From: Fuerstiella sp.
GTDB lineage: Bacteria; Planctomycetota; Planctomycetia; Planctomycetales; Planctomycetaceae
NCBI GenBank assembly: GCA_022843805.1
Contig: JALHMY010000011.1
Coordinates: forward strand, 60,808 to 124,807
Direction of reading: 5' to 3'
DNA length: 64,000 nt
Shown: one piece after another, positions 54,748 to 63,788 of the stretch
Layout: every line of letters starts with the position of its first letter
How positions within the stretch are numbered: the stretch's first letter is position 1
Made by a program: the position numbers and the translations under genes
Notes under the pieces: generated by a model
Databases searched by the model: none
What the model was told of the DNA's origin: nothing
Seen by the model: the letters and a program-made list of their open reading frames with translations, nothing else

Positions 54748-54973
54748 ACCGGTCCGGGACGCATTCGGCAGCACGAATCGCGGCACTTCGATTCCCCTCG
54801 GGTTGTGCCATGAGTGGTGCCATCCCCATCGCGTGAAACTCCGTCCTTTCCAGTGCTGTCTGACCACGCCGTCGACAAAGTGTCATCTCACCGAAGCGCC
54901 TGCCATCTCGCTCAACAGGTACCTGCGTTCGTCATTCGCTGCGACACGTCCTGGCGACAAATAGGATCCGTTC

Positions 54974-55618
54974 ATGACCATTCAACTGACGCCTCGCGAT
55001 TATGAAATTCTGGGTGCGTTAACGACAGCGGTCCGAGTGATGACCGTCAACCAGATCGGCCGCGGCTGGTGGTCCTCGTCGACCGATCCAACGACCGATG
55101 CACGCCACAGAATAACTCGCCTTTACGCTGCAGGCTTTCTCAGAGTCGCCAAAGTTCTTGCGATGCCACTGCCGGAAATAACAGCTCCATTACAGACATG
55201 GAAGCCGGGCGAGATGGAGCCGGATTTTGGCAAACTCTCGTGGAAAGCGCGTGCTCGCTGGCTGCGAGGGGCCCGACAGACCCAGATTGTACTGGTTTCT
55301 GTACGTGGGGCGAGACTATTTTCCGGCCGGAGCGCTCCAACACTGTCTCGGCATTTCCAAATGACTCACGACCTTGGTGTTGCAGAAGTTTTCCTTGCAT
55401 TTCGAGCGCAACGTCCTCATCTTATTCCCTCCTGGCGAGGGGAGTTATGTTACGCTTACCTGCGGCGAAATCGAAAAATCCCGGATGCGGTGATCACCAC
55501 TTCTGACTTATGGCCTCCAATCGTCGCAGTGGAGTTTGCCGGAGCCTATTCTCGCGAACGGGTGCGTAAGTTTCACTTTTTTTGTCAACACGAACGACTG
55601 GCTTACGAGCTCTGGTAA
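54974..55618 (+). CDS. replication-relaxation-like winged-helix protein
   Basis: A 214-residue protein from ATG 54974 (AGGA 7 bases upstream). The N-terminus is a winged helix (LTPRDYEILGALTTAVRVMTVNQIGRGWW, ARHRITRLYAAGFLRVAKV). The C-terminus has a Replic_Relax-like end (IPDAVITTSDLWPPIVAVEFAGAYSRERVRKFHFFCQHERLAYELW). Family members occur on plasmids and conjugative elements near coupling ATPases and are thought to act at the origin or at relaxation of plasmid DNA. It is five bases ahead of a related gene. Assignment rests on motif order, not a database match. Confidence 0.7.
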   Translation: MTIQLTPRDYEILGALTTAVRVMTVNQIGRGWWSSSTDPTTDARHRITRLYAAGFLRVAKVLAMPLPEITAPLQTWKPGEMEPDFGKLSWKARARWLRGARQTQIVLVSVRGARLFSGRSAPTLSRHFQMTHDLGVAEVFLAFRAQRPHLIPSWRGELCYAYLRRNRKIPDAVITTSDLWPPIVAVEFAGAYSRERVRKFHFFCQHERLAYELW

Positions 55619-55623
55619 TCCAT

Positions 55624-56328
55624 ATGGCAAAGCGACGACCCCTCGAATCCCGAAGACTTCAGGATCGTGATTTTGCCATCCTTGAACATTTGATGACGTA
55701 TCGGGTCACAACGCGAGACGTGCTTCATCGACTTTTCTTTACCGACTGTGACCCTAATGCCGTAAGTAAAGTCACCGCTCGACTGAGCGATGGTGGTTTT
55801 CTCACTCGGCACGAACTGATCGGATCGAGCGTCTATTTTACGCTTGGACAAGCGGGCGCTCGCATGATGGGAGCTCCTGCCCGAAGCATCGACGCTCTGG
55901 GGGCTCAGACGCTCTTTACACAAATGGGGATTTTGTCGTTCTGCTGCAGCGGTGTGGAAGGCAGAAATCGGCTCAGTGTTTCCATGCTCGTCAAGCAACA
56001 TCCGGAGATATTGCAAAAAGGGGCAGATGCCACACGATATGTCCGTGACGCTTCTGTCACTCCGTCAATTCTGTATGTCGTTCGTGTTGACGGAGGCGGC
56101 CCGAACGATCATGTCATTCGAAAAATCCGAAATGATATCGATACGCGAATCACCAACCCAATAATTAACACCCTGATTCAGTCTGGCCGATTTGGGGTGG
56201 CCTGTGTCACTTACTCCGATCAGAAAAAAGCCGAACTGGATTTTCGAATTGAAAAAGAACGTTTCCCGTGTGCCGTCATTACAGAGGTGGCTCCCATTCT
56301 GCGTGACTTACAGGCACAGTTTTTATGA
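55624..56328 (+). CDS. replication-relaxation-like protein, second copy
   Basis: A 234-residue protein from ATG 55624. A winged-helix start (LQDRDFAILEHLMTYRVTTRDVLHRLFF, AVSKVTARLSDGGFLTRHELIGSSVYFTLGQAG) resembles the family of the preceding gene; the C-terminal half has DASVTPSILYVVRVDGGGPN and FPCAVITEVAPILRDL. The two genes may have arisen by duplication or be partners. Its stop overlaps the start of the ATPase gene (ATGA), so the three genes form an operon. Confidence 0.65.
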   Translation: MAKRRPLESRRLQDRDFAILEHLMTYRVTTRDVLHRLFFTDCDPNAVSKVTARLSDGGFLTRHELIGSSVYFTLGQAGARMMGAPARSIDALGAQTLFTQMGILSFCCSGVEGRNRLSVSMLVKQHPEILQKGADATRYVRDASVTPSILYVVRVDGGGPNDHVIRKIRNDIDTRITNPIINTLIQSGRFGVACVTYSDQKKAELDFRIEKERFPCAVITEVAPILRDLQAQFL

Positions 56329-59300
56329 CCAAACGCTCATACATCAATGAGAAAGAAGTATTGCCTCCGTTTTATCATCCGATAACGGAACCAGAACCAT
56401 CTCAACCCAACATGTCACATTATTCGGTTCTTGCGGCCAACGTCCTGCCGAATAATGTGCTTGAAGCGGGTAAAACTGCCCCTGATGATGCGCTCGCTGA
56501 ATTGCCGACATTAGGCGCTTCGAATTTTGCATTTCCTTTGCCGTGCCGGTTTCGGCTTGCTCTGATTGACTCCCTTTTTCTTCCGGCTTGCGGTCTGTTC
56601 GTCGCGTCTCAACTCGTCTTTTTCTTTGCCGGATTTGGCTCCTTCGATTTTCTGTATCGGATGTTACCGAATCTCCTGGCAGCGATCCTCACCGGGCTTT
56701 CGTGTTTCTGCTTCCTGAAAAGTTGTTACTCAACAAATCTTTTGACATTCACAGGGTTTGTCGTCTGCAGCGTCATGAGCGCGGCAATCGCGTATGCACT
56801 TGGATCCTGGCAGTTCCAACTCGTGATCGCCTTTCTGGGGGTCGCGTTCTTTCTTGATCGGTTTTTGCTGCATGCGATCTCCATCCGCACAGCCATTCCC
56901 TGCAGTCTTCAACGCGGAAGAGTCCTGCAGGAAATCTTAAGATCGCGCTGGAACTGGTCGCTCAACTCTGTTTTTTCCCTCTGGACTGTTTTGATACCCA
57001 CCGGACTGTGGTGTCTTCTGGCAATTTATCATCGGGAAGACACGCAGGCGGATCCTTACCTCGCCATCGTTCGTTATCGAGAATGGATCCCCGCTCTTTT
57101 CTGCCTGATTCCGATTTTGCTTGAACCGTTTCGTCCGCTGTTGGGCCAGCGATATCTCGGCCCGGTCCTGCTCGTGAAAGAGTTTTGGGCCGCATCCGTT
57201 TCGTTTTTCTTTTACAACCGTTCCGGCGTCAAACATCCGGCCGTCTTTCACAGTCCCGCCGGTACCGCCGCTCAACGCACACTGTTGGCCATGGGCCTGA
57301 TTTTCATCGCCTTTCCGCTGCTGACGCCGCGCGGGCTCGGATATTCGGTCCTGAAAAGCTACACCGGACTGGATCCCAAAAAATATTCGTATCTCGATGA
57401 CGTGGATGCCGTTGAACAATTCGAAGCTGCGGAAAAGCAAAAACGGAATCAGGCAGAAACGCAAAAGTTACTCAACGACGTCGGCAATGATGTGCCGGGT
57501 GAAAACGAAACTCCCTCGTCAGGCATGAAAGGGCCAGCCCGTGGTTCGCCGATCAATCCGCCTCCATTTCATCCGAGACGCCGGCGAAGCAATGTTTTTG
57601 ATACTTATGGCACGGCGTTCAGCGAATACATCTTTAACCGACCGATGTACGACGGTACCGGCAATATGCCGAAGCCAGATCCGCCGTCCCGGACATTCGG
57701 CGGTCTGGACGAATTCGTCGAATCATTCGATAGTCATCAAAGTGACCGGCCGGAGATAATATCGCCCACCTCGATGTCCAACCCGAAACCCAGCCAGACT
57801 CCCCTGCAGGCGGCAGCTGCCCGCGAACAACAGGCCCAGAAGGAAATTGAGAGACTCCAGGAAGAACAGAAGAAACGAGAAGAATTTGAATCGGACCACG
57901 ATTCATTCCTGTCTCTGGCTGCCGTGACAGGGATTGTTCTGGCCTTGATCGAAGCCATCCTGCCAGCACTCGCCGTCGTAACATTCATCTTTTTTGGGTC
58001 CGCGAGGCTGATCGCGGAGTTGTCGGCTGCCGGCTTCTCCATTCCGCCCGACAAAATCATGGCAACCGAAAACTGGTCGCCGCTGATCGAACGTCTTCAC
58101 AATGTTGACGATGGAGAATTAAAAGATCACATTCTGTGGGGGCTTCACACTGTGGAACGAGGGCCTGTTCTGGTGCCACGCTCTGCTCTGAAGGAACACG
58201 TCCATTTTCTCGGGGATACGGGTTCCGGAAAAACGGCCCTCGGGATCAGTCCTTTGGTCAGTCAACTGATTGCAGCCGGTGACTGTTCTGTGCTGATTAT
58301 CGATTTGAAGGGAGATGATCAGACTCTGTTTGACCTTTTGAGGCTCGGAGCACAACAGGTCAGTGGTGAACCCGAACACACGAACAAAGACTCAGCCGAC
58401 TGGAATTACCCGTTTCGGTTTTTCTCTTCGGTGCCGGGCGCTGCCTCACACGGACTCAACCCATTTCTGCAGCGAGGATTTACATCCCTGACGGATCTGG
58501 AACAGACCGACCTGATTTCAGTCGCCATGGGACTGCAATACGGTACAGATTATGGTCGCAAGTTTTTTGGTGATGCCAACTTCCATCTGCTGTTGGCGGC
58601 GATTAAATCTGGCACGACACCGAAGTCTTTTTCTGAGCTCGCGGAGATCCTGAAGGATGCCCGTCACCTGGACGTCAATCGAGAAACACTCAAGGCGGCG
58701 AGCAATATTGCGACGTCTGTTGCCCGACTAGGGCAGGTGACTCCGCTGAATTTCAAATCGCGCGAAGATCAGCATCCACAGTCACACATCGACCTGATGG
58801 ATCTCTTTCAAAAACCTCAGGCACTGTTTTGTTCTTTGCCTGGTGCAACCGGCAGTGTGGTGAATTCTGAAATTGCACGCCTGATCCTGTTCAGCCTCAT
58901 CAACGCGGCCCAAAAGGCTGAGAAACCTCGCCGACAGGTTTATGTGGTCATCGATGAATTCCAGCGAATGGTGTCAAATAATGTCGAAGCACTTCTGCAA
59001 ATGGCTCGCAGCCATGACATCTCGCTGATTCTCGCGAACCAATGCCTCGGTGACCTGAAACTGGCCGACGCCGATCTCACAGAAGCCGTCACCAACAACA
59101 CCAGAATCCGGCAGATTTTCAGTATCTCCTCACCAGAGGACCTGCGGGACCTGAGCCTGATTTCCGGTGAGCGTTTCTCGGTCACTCGCGGATGGGGGTT
59201 CAATTTTGGAATGGCAGGTGTGCGACAGGTGACCGACATGTTTCGTGAAACACCCACCCCGAAGCTGCGAATTAATGATCTGATTGATGCCTCCAATCAT

Positions 59301-59870
59301 CCTTCCCGTTCTATCTTTCTTCTCCGTCGCAGCGAAGGAATGGCCCAGTACGGTGGCTATCCGTTTGTGCTGCAATCGTGCTATCACATTCCCGCAAACG
59401 AATACCAGCGGCGCCGCAACAGTCGATGGCCTGAACCAACTTCCAGCACTGACTGGGAGGTCGACGACGATCAATTCGAGTCACTGTCGTCGGAAATCCT
59501 CGTGAACGGCAACGTCTCACCAGACCCCGTCGCGGTTCTGATCGAAACAGAATCGTTGGAACACGAACCAACATTGCCCGAATTGGAAACTCCAACATCA
59601 GGTCATCCCGATTCCGATCCACCAAAAGCAGATATACCGCCACCGGAAGTACCTGCTTCTGTTGACGTTCCAACACCCACATCTCAGGCTCCGAGGCCAC
59701 CCCGGAGTCGCAAGGCTCAACAAAATCGAAAAGGTGCCGAAACCTCTGCGAAGAAAGGCTCCATCGGACAATCGAAAGACAATCCGATACCGCCATCACC
59801 CGCACCGCCACCAACGGCGGCCGAGGCCGAGGCGATCAGAAGGATACTGGATACGCTGGACAATCTGTGA
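56325..59870 (+). CDS. coupling-type (VirD4/TraD/FtsK-like) membrane ATPase
   Basis: An 1181-residue protein. N-terminal half: seven or more hydrophobic helices (about 75-340) interrupted by a long disordered region with Arg/Ser/Pro and Glu/Gln-rich coils (350-520), then another span (about 530-555, VTGIVLALIEAILPALAVV). C-terminal half: a RecA-like ATPase with Walker A at about 628-636 (GDTGSGKT), Walker B at about 872-878 (VYVVIDEFQRM), LIIDLKGD and ARSHDISLILANQCLGDL, matching T4SS coupling proteins and the HerA/FtsK group. The tail is Pro/Glu-rich and acidic. It would pump or present DNA at the membrane. No relaxase or VirB genes are seen in the window. Confidence 0.8.
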   Translation: MTKRSYINEKEVLPPFYHPITEPEPSQPNMSHYSVLAANVLPNNVLEAGKTAPDDALAELPTLGASNFAFPLPCRFRLALIDSLFLPACGLFVASQLVFFFAGFGSFDFLYRMLPNLLAAILTGLSCFCFLKSCYSTNLLTFTGFVVCSVMSAAIAYALGSWQFQLVIAFLGVAFFLDRFLLHAISIRTAIPCSLQRGRVLQEILRSRWNWSLNSVFSLWTVLIPTGLWCLLAIYHREDTQADPYLAIVRYREWIPALFCLIPILLEPFRPLLGQRYLGPVLLVKEFWAASVSFFFYNRSGVKHPAVFHSPAGTAAQRTLLAMGLIFIAFPLLTPRGLGYSVLKSYTGLDPKKYSYLDDVDAVEQFEAAEKQKRNQAETQKLLNDVGNDVPGENETPSSGMKGPARGSPINPPPFHPRRRRSNVFDTYGTAFSEYIFNRPMYDGTGNMPKPDPPSRTFGGLDEFVESFDSHQSDRPEIISPTSMSNPKPSQTPLQAAAAREQQAQKEIERLQEEQKKREEFESDHDSFLSLAAVTGIVLALIEAILPALAVVTFIFFGSARLIAELSAAGFSIPPDKIMATENWSPLIERLHNVDDGELKDHILWGLHTVERGPVLVPRSALKEHVHFLGDTGSGKTALGISPLVSQLIAAGDCSVLIIDLKGDDQTLFDLLRLGAQQVSGEPEHTNKDSADWNYPFRFFSSVPGAASHGLNPFLQRGFTSLTDLEQTDLISVAMGLQYGTDYGRKFFGDANFHLLLAAIKSGTTPKSFSELAEILKDARHLDVNRETLKAASNIATSVARLGQVTPLNFKSREDQHPQSHIDLMDLFQKPQALFCSLPGATGSVVNSEIARLILFSLINAAQKAEKPRRQVYVVIDEFQRMVSNNVEALLQMARSHDISLILANQCLGDLKLADADLTEAVTNNTRIRQIFSISSPEDLRDLSLISGERFSVTRGWGFNFGMAGVRQVTDMFRETPTPKLRINDLIDASNHPSRSIFLLRRSEGMAQYGGYPFVLQSCYHIPANEYQRRRNSRWPEPTSSTDWEVDDDQFESLSSEILVNGNVSPDPVAVLIETESLEHEPTLPELETPTSGHPDSDPPKADIPPPEVPASVDVPTPTSQAPRPPRSRKAQQNRKGAETSAKKGSIGQSKDNPIPPSPAPPPTAAEAEAIRRILDTLDNL

Positions 59871-59912
59871 CCGAAAATTGCTCGGAATGTTTTTGCTCGA
59901 CTGGAATTGACT

Positions 59913-61211
59913 ATGTCCACTGACAACAACTCGTTTTCTCCGTCGAATCGCGGATTCATCCAGATTCTGGGTATTGGACTCCTGGTGGCCGCTGCAGCGT
60001 GGCTGCTGATTCGACGCTTCGACTCCACTCCGGAAGAGCCCCTTGCCAAAGCACTGGAAGCAAAAAAGTCGGCAGCCGCTGAACGCCGCAAACTGGAAGA
60101 TCAGAAAATCGAAGAAGACCTGGCATTTGCTGACCTTGACCAGATTCACGACAGCGGCGAATGGCGACAACTGGAATTGAACTGCCTGTACGTCGTCAAA
60201 GTCGCAGACCGTGTTCTGTCGACGCTGGAAGAACAGAGCAAGCTACGCACACAACTTCTGCAGAGCGATGCCGCCGATTTCACGCCGGAATTGCAGAATG
60301 ACATCCGGCAACTGCCCCTTGCGGATCTGCCCATCGCGCAGCGGATTCAGGATGCCACTATTCTCCGTCATAAAGGTCAGGCCATTGTCGAGCAGGCTCA
60401 GCGAATCCTGAAGCTGGAACGCATCACAACGCCACTGAATCCGGAGACCACCGAAGCCGTTGCAAAATACCTGCGGCTCATCGATGAACTGGCCAAGGAA
60501 GTGGATGCAGAATTTGCCATGCTGAAACGAGTGATGGCCTCAAAGAAAGGATCACGGACGAAGTCCGGACAAACGGTCGAGCAACTCACTGTTATCTGGG
60601 CGAATGAAGAAGTCGAGAAGTATCTTGCCGCACGACAGAAAGCAATTGCTGAAATGCGTGCGAAGGCGGAGGCCGAACGAATTGAGGCCGAACAAAAACT
60701 GGAGGAGACTCGCGTTCGAGCTGAAACAGATCGACTGCGGGCTGAAAAAGAGTTGCTGGAGCTGAAAGCGAATGCCGAGATGGAACGACTCGCTGCTCAG
60801 AAGCGAGAAACCGCAGCCGCTGCTGAGGTGGAAAAAGAGCAATTGGCGGCCGTCGCACGTGAGAAAGCTGCCGATGCAGCTATGCAGGCAGACATGCCTG
60901 AGATTAAGAAATACCTCAGCCAGTTCATGATGAAAAGCAACCGCCAATTTCGCAGCAACGGATATACCGAGCTGTCGATTGAACCGGCCCCCATTTCCTT
61001 GACATCTCTCCGCGCCTTTGGTGCATTAAAACCCGGTATGGGTGGCTGTTACCAGCTCAAGCTTGCCATGGGATTCCTGGCAGAAAAAGGTGAACGAGTC
61101 CCCGCGCCCATTGATGTCGCAGCTTTTGATCATGCCAATGCACTTCCCGCACAGATTTTGCTGATCAAACACGGCGATGCGATGGTGAGAGCTGGATTGC
61201 TGTCGCCTTGA
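59913..61211 (+). CDS. membrane-anchored coiled-coil protein
   Basis: A 432-residue protein from ATG 59913 (a TTG two codons earlier is open). One N-terminal span (about 15-33, FIQILGIGLLVAAAAWLLI). A helical domain (40-200) with paired Leu/Gln patterns is followed by a highly charged coiled coil of Ala/Glu/Arg (about 235-320, MRAKAEAERIEAEQKLEETRVRAETDRLRAEKELLELK...). The last 100 residues form a compact domain (EIKKYLSQFMMKSNRQFRSNGYTELSIEPAPISLTSLRAFGAL). It lies 42 bases after the ATPase gene and probably works with it, for instance as a tether. Family unknown. Confidence 0.65.
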   Translation: MSTDNNSFSPSNRGFIQILGIGLLVAAAAWLLIRRFDSTPEEPLAKALEAKKSAAAERRKLEDQKIEEDLAFADLDQIHDSGEWRQLELNCLYVVKVADRVLSTLEEQSKLRTQLLQSDAADFTPELQNDIRQLPLADLPIAQRIQDATILRHKGQAIVEQAQRILKLERITTPLNPETTEAVAKYLRLIDELAKEVDAEFAMLKRVMASKKGSRTKSGQTVEQLTVIWANEEVEKYLAARQKAIAEMRAKAEAERIEAEQKLEETRVRAETDRLRAEKELLELKANAEMERLAAQKRETAAAAEVEKEQLAAVAREKAADAAMQADMPEIKKYLSQFMMKSNRQFRSNGYTELSIEPAPISLTSLRAFGALKPGMGGCYQLKLAMGFLAEKGERVPAPIDVAAFDHANALPAQILLIKHGDAMVRAGLLSP

Positions 61212-61789
61212 GACAGCAATCCAGATCACTTACGCCATTGAGCGGAAAAGGTGACCCTTATGTTTCATCGCCCGAGTCGAAGGCAAGTGGTCTTGTTGGC
61301 ACCTGACCACCGGGGGTAGTCTTTTGGCACCGACTACAGAGTGATCTCTGCAGTTTATCGTTCCTGGTGGCGTTTTAAAGAGTTTTCTCCAGTTGCCGAC
61401 GCGGTTCACAGGGATTTTCGCGGTCTCAGTTCTGATTCCGACAAATGTTATGCTGGTTTTGAAGCGCCCAATGACTCTGCAACGCCCTGAATGGGGCAGG
61501 CTCCAACCCTGTAGGTCAGCCAGAATAATTCTCCAGTTTCATAGTTCCAAAGGTATGTTCACCCGGAGTCAGCGATCGTTTTCTACTCGTGTTGGGATGC
61601 CCTCTCTTTCAAGAACACTCGCGACCAGCAACTCGCGCAGAGCCCCGCTGGAAAGCCGTCAACAAAGGCAGGTTTGCGAACGGGGGGCAAGCACCACACG
61701 ATGAGCCAGCTGAGGGCAGTGAGTCCGTTGGTGGCCTGCCTTCAGTTGCAGACAGTAGTAACCGATTTGCATGTCAGCGAGCACGCAAT
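61212..61789. other. noncoding stretch
   Basis: About 580 bases between the coiled-coil gene and the palindrome at 61790. Overlapping frames in this stretch and up to 62267 are GC-driven and lack ribosome sites. Nothing else recognised. Confidence 0.5.
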
Positions 61790-61860
61790 GCCTTCATCCG
61801 CTGGCATCCATCGGGAGCCCCCAGCCCGGCGAGCCCCAATGGATGCCAGCCGACGAAGGC
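61790..61860. repeat. 71-bp palindromic element
   Basis: Two 22-base arms (61790-61811 and 61839-61860, three mismatches) with inner TGGCATCCAT/ATGGATGCCA. In one frame both strands read similar peptides (PSSAGIH ... PMDAS), the same property as the palindrome in mfnB. It lies in noncoding DNA of the second element. Confidence 0.75.
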
Positions 61861-62125
61861 AGGTCGTATGCCCCCCAACAGTTCAGCCCAAAAATGTTGG
61901 GTTTAGCATTCATTTTTTTGAGCACACATTCCGGGAGACGAATCACAACGATTCTGAAACAGGATCTTTGACATTCAGAACACGGGTAGAAGAACTCCCA
62001 TCGGCACTTGCGGACGCTCCCCAGCAACTCAGACTGGACATCGGCGTGCGTGAGTACCGGTGGTGCAACATTCGGTTTTCTCTGTGGTTTTTCTGTTTCC
62101 CTGGGTTCTGTCCGGAGATCATTCC

Positions 62126-63157
62126 ATGTCCAATCTTGTGCGGGCTTCCCGCGAACTGTTTTCCCGAACGCCTGATGAGACGTTTGAAGACTTTGAACAG
62201 CTGTGTCAATACTGCAGCTCCCTTCAGGAACATTCCATCGATCACTGGGAACCACCGGAATCGGTGACTCCCGCGATCCTGGAAAATGGCCAGTTGGGTT
62301 TGTCCGTTAGGTCAACCGGTCAGTTTCATCTGAACGACTGGTCCTTCGGCCAGTTGTGTGGGCTCGCCCGTGTGGACAAGCTGACGCTGAATCGGCTTCG
62401 CGGCGAAACGGCTCTGCAGGCATTCAATGACACCCTGCCCCGTGGTCGCAAACCGCTGCAGGTGCTGACCACCGATGAACGGGTCCGCTCGATCCATGGT
62501 GCCAGCTACACGCGGCTCTACAACACCGAACTTCTCGACATGGTTCGCCAGCATGCGGGAGATTTTGTGCCGCCTCAGAAAGGCTTCAACGGGGCCACGG
62601 GTCTGTATGCCGGGGAACAGGACATGTTCTGCTTCCTCATTGATCCCACGGGCTGGGTGGAAATTGGCGGTGAGTCGTTCGCTCCGGGATTCTTCCTGTG
62701 GAATTCCGAAGTCGGCCGACGCACCGTCGGAATCGAAACGTTCTGGTTTCAGTCAATCTGTGCCAATCACATTGTCTGGGACGCGATGGAGGTGACGACG
62801 TTCAGCCGCAAACATACGGCCAACGTGCATGATGCGTTGCCTGAGATCACGGGCCTGCTGGATCAGCTGGTCAAATCCCGCGATCAGCGTCGGGACGCGT
62901 TTGTGCGGCAGATGACTGCCGCTCAGACCACGGTGCTGGGCGACGATCGCGAAGCCATCCTGAAGGCGCTGACCGGGAAGGGGATTCCTCAGAATTCCAT
63001 CCGGGAAGCGCTCAACATGGTGACGTCCAGCGGATCACGCTTCACCGTGTTTGCTCTGGTCGATGCGCTGACTCGCATTTCCGGACGGATCCGTCATGCC
63101 GGTGATCGCGCCGAGGTGGATTCACGGATCGGTCGCCTGCTGACCCTGGCGGTTTAG
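62126..63157 (+). CDS. DUF932 family protein
   Basis: A 343-residue protein from ATG 62126 (CGGAGA upstream), of the DUF932 family of phages and plasmids. Pattern: LSVRSTGQFHLNDWSFGQLCGLARVDKLTLNRLRGETALQAF, then EQDMFCFLIDPTGWVEIGGESFAPGFFLWNSEVGRRTVGIETFWFQSICANHIVWDA, and a C-terminal helical part. The function is unknown; it is often next to DNA-processing genes. It is followed by a 118-residue gene with AGGAG 6 bases before its ATG, so the two are coexpressed. Confidence 0.88.
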   Translation: MSNLVRASRELFSRTPDETFEDFEQLCQYCSSLQEHSIDHWEPPESVTPAILENGQLGLSVRSTGQFHLNDWSFGQLCGLARVDKLTLNRLRGETALQAFNDTLPRGRKPLQVLTTDERVRSIHGASYTRLYNTELLDMVRQHAGDFVPPQKGFNGATGLYAGEQDMFCFLIDPTGWVEIGGESFAPGFFLWNSEVGRRTVGIETFWFQSICANHIVWDAMEVTTFSRKHTANVHDALPEITGLLDQLVKSRDQRRDAFVRQMTAAQTTVLGDDREAILKALTGKGIPQNSIREALNMVTSSGSRFTVFALVDALTRISGRIRHAGDRAEVDSRIGRLLTLAV

Positions 63158-63170
63158 CAGGAGACACACC

Positions 63171-63527
63171 ATGGATCCTCAGGTGGCGTGGCAGGAATTG
63201 ATCGAAGCGTTTCACGAGCTCGACTGGGACCGCGTTCGCGATCTCGCCGAGGGCCTGCTGCATTGGATGGATCATGGCGGTTTTCCACCGGAAACGTTCG
63301 TGATTCGGCAGGCAGCGGATCGTATTCTTAATGAGCGACCCCGCACGCTGGCTGCGGAATGGAATCGGTCGGTGGCTCAGGCGGCATGCCGATACGCTTT
63401 GGATCGTGCGAATCAGGTGCTGAACGAACGGGACGGAATTCCTCACGGAGTGCCGTTCACATCGTGCTGCTCCAATTGCGGTGTCGAGGGACCAGGCAAT
63501 CACGACGAAGCCGTGGATGCTGGCTAG
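63171..63527 (+). CDS. hypothetical protein with C-terminal CC..C motif
   Basis: A 118-residue protein from ATG 63171 (AGGAGA upstream). Mainly helical (AWQELIEAFHELDWDRVRDLAEGLLHWMDHGG), with a CCSNC motif near the end (TSCCSNCGVEGPGNHDE). It follows DUF932 by 13 bases. Such helical proteins are regularly seen beside DUF932 genes on planctomycete elements; no domain name assigned. Confidence 0.6.
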   Translation: MDPQVAWQELIEAFHELDWDRVRDLAEGLLHWMDHGGFPPETFVIRQAADRILNERPRTLAAEWNRSVAQAACRYALDRANQVLNERDGIPHGVPFTSCCSNCGVEGPGNHDEAVDAG

Positions 63528-63630
63528 TTACTCATTCGACTTGTCCCCCAGGGTTCGGGGGAAAACGTTATCGGCGTCTGCCCAAACTGTTCATCACTCA
63601 GTGATGTGATTTACTGAGCAGCCCCATGTA

Positions 63631-63654
63631 TTCATCACGCTCCGCCGTGATGAA
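63631..63654. terminator. hairpin before the last gene
   Basis: TTCATCACG (63631-63639) pairs with CGTGATGAA (63646-63654). A related repeat TTCATCACTCAGTGATG lies just before it (about 63590-63606). The two form consecutive hairpins in the leader of the gene at 63789. Confidence 0.5.
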
Positions 63655-63788
63655 CGCCGCACCGATGTACGTGGAGCGTACCTCAGGTGCAATCCGGATC
63701 CGCAGCAACGCGCCGCGGATCCACAACAGATCGCCCGAATGGTTCTGGCGGTCATTCTTTTGTTGTCCTCCTGAATGGAAAGTCAATC

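Noticed and set aside
61393..62267. Several overlapping plus- and minus-strand frames around the palindrome
   Set aside because: They share sequence with the palindrome on both strands and lack start signals; the true next gene starts at 62126.
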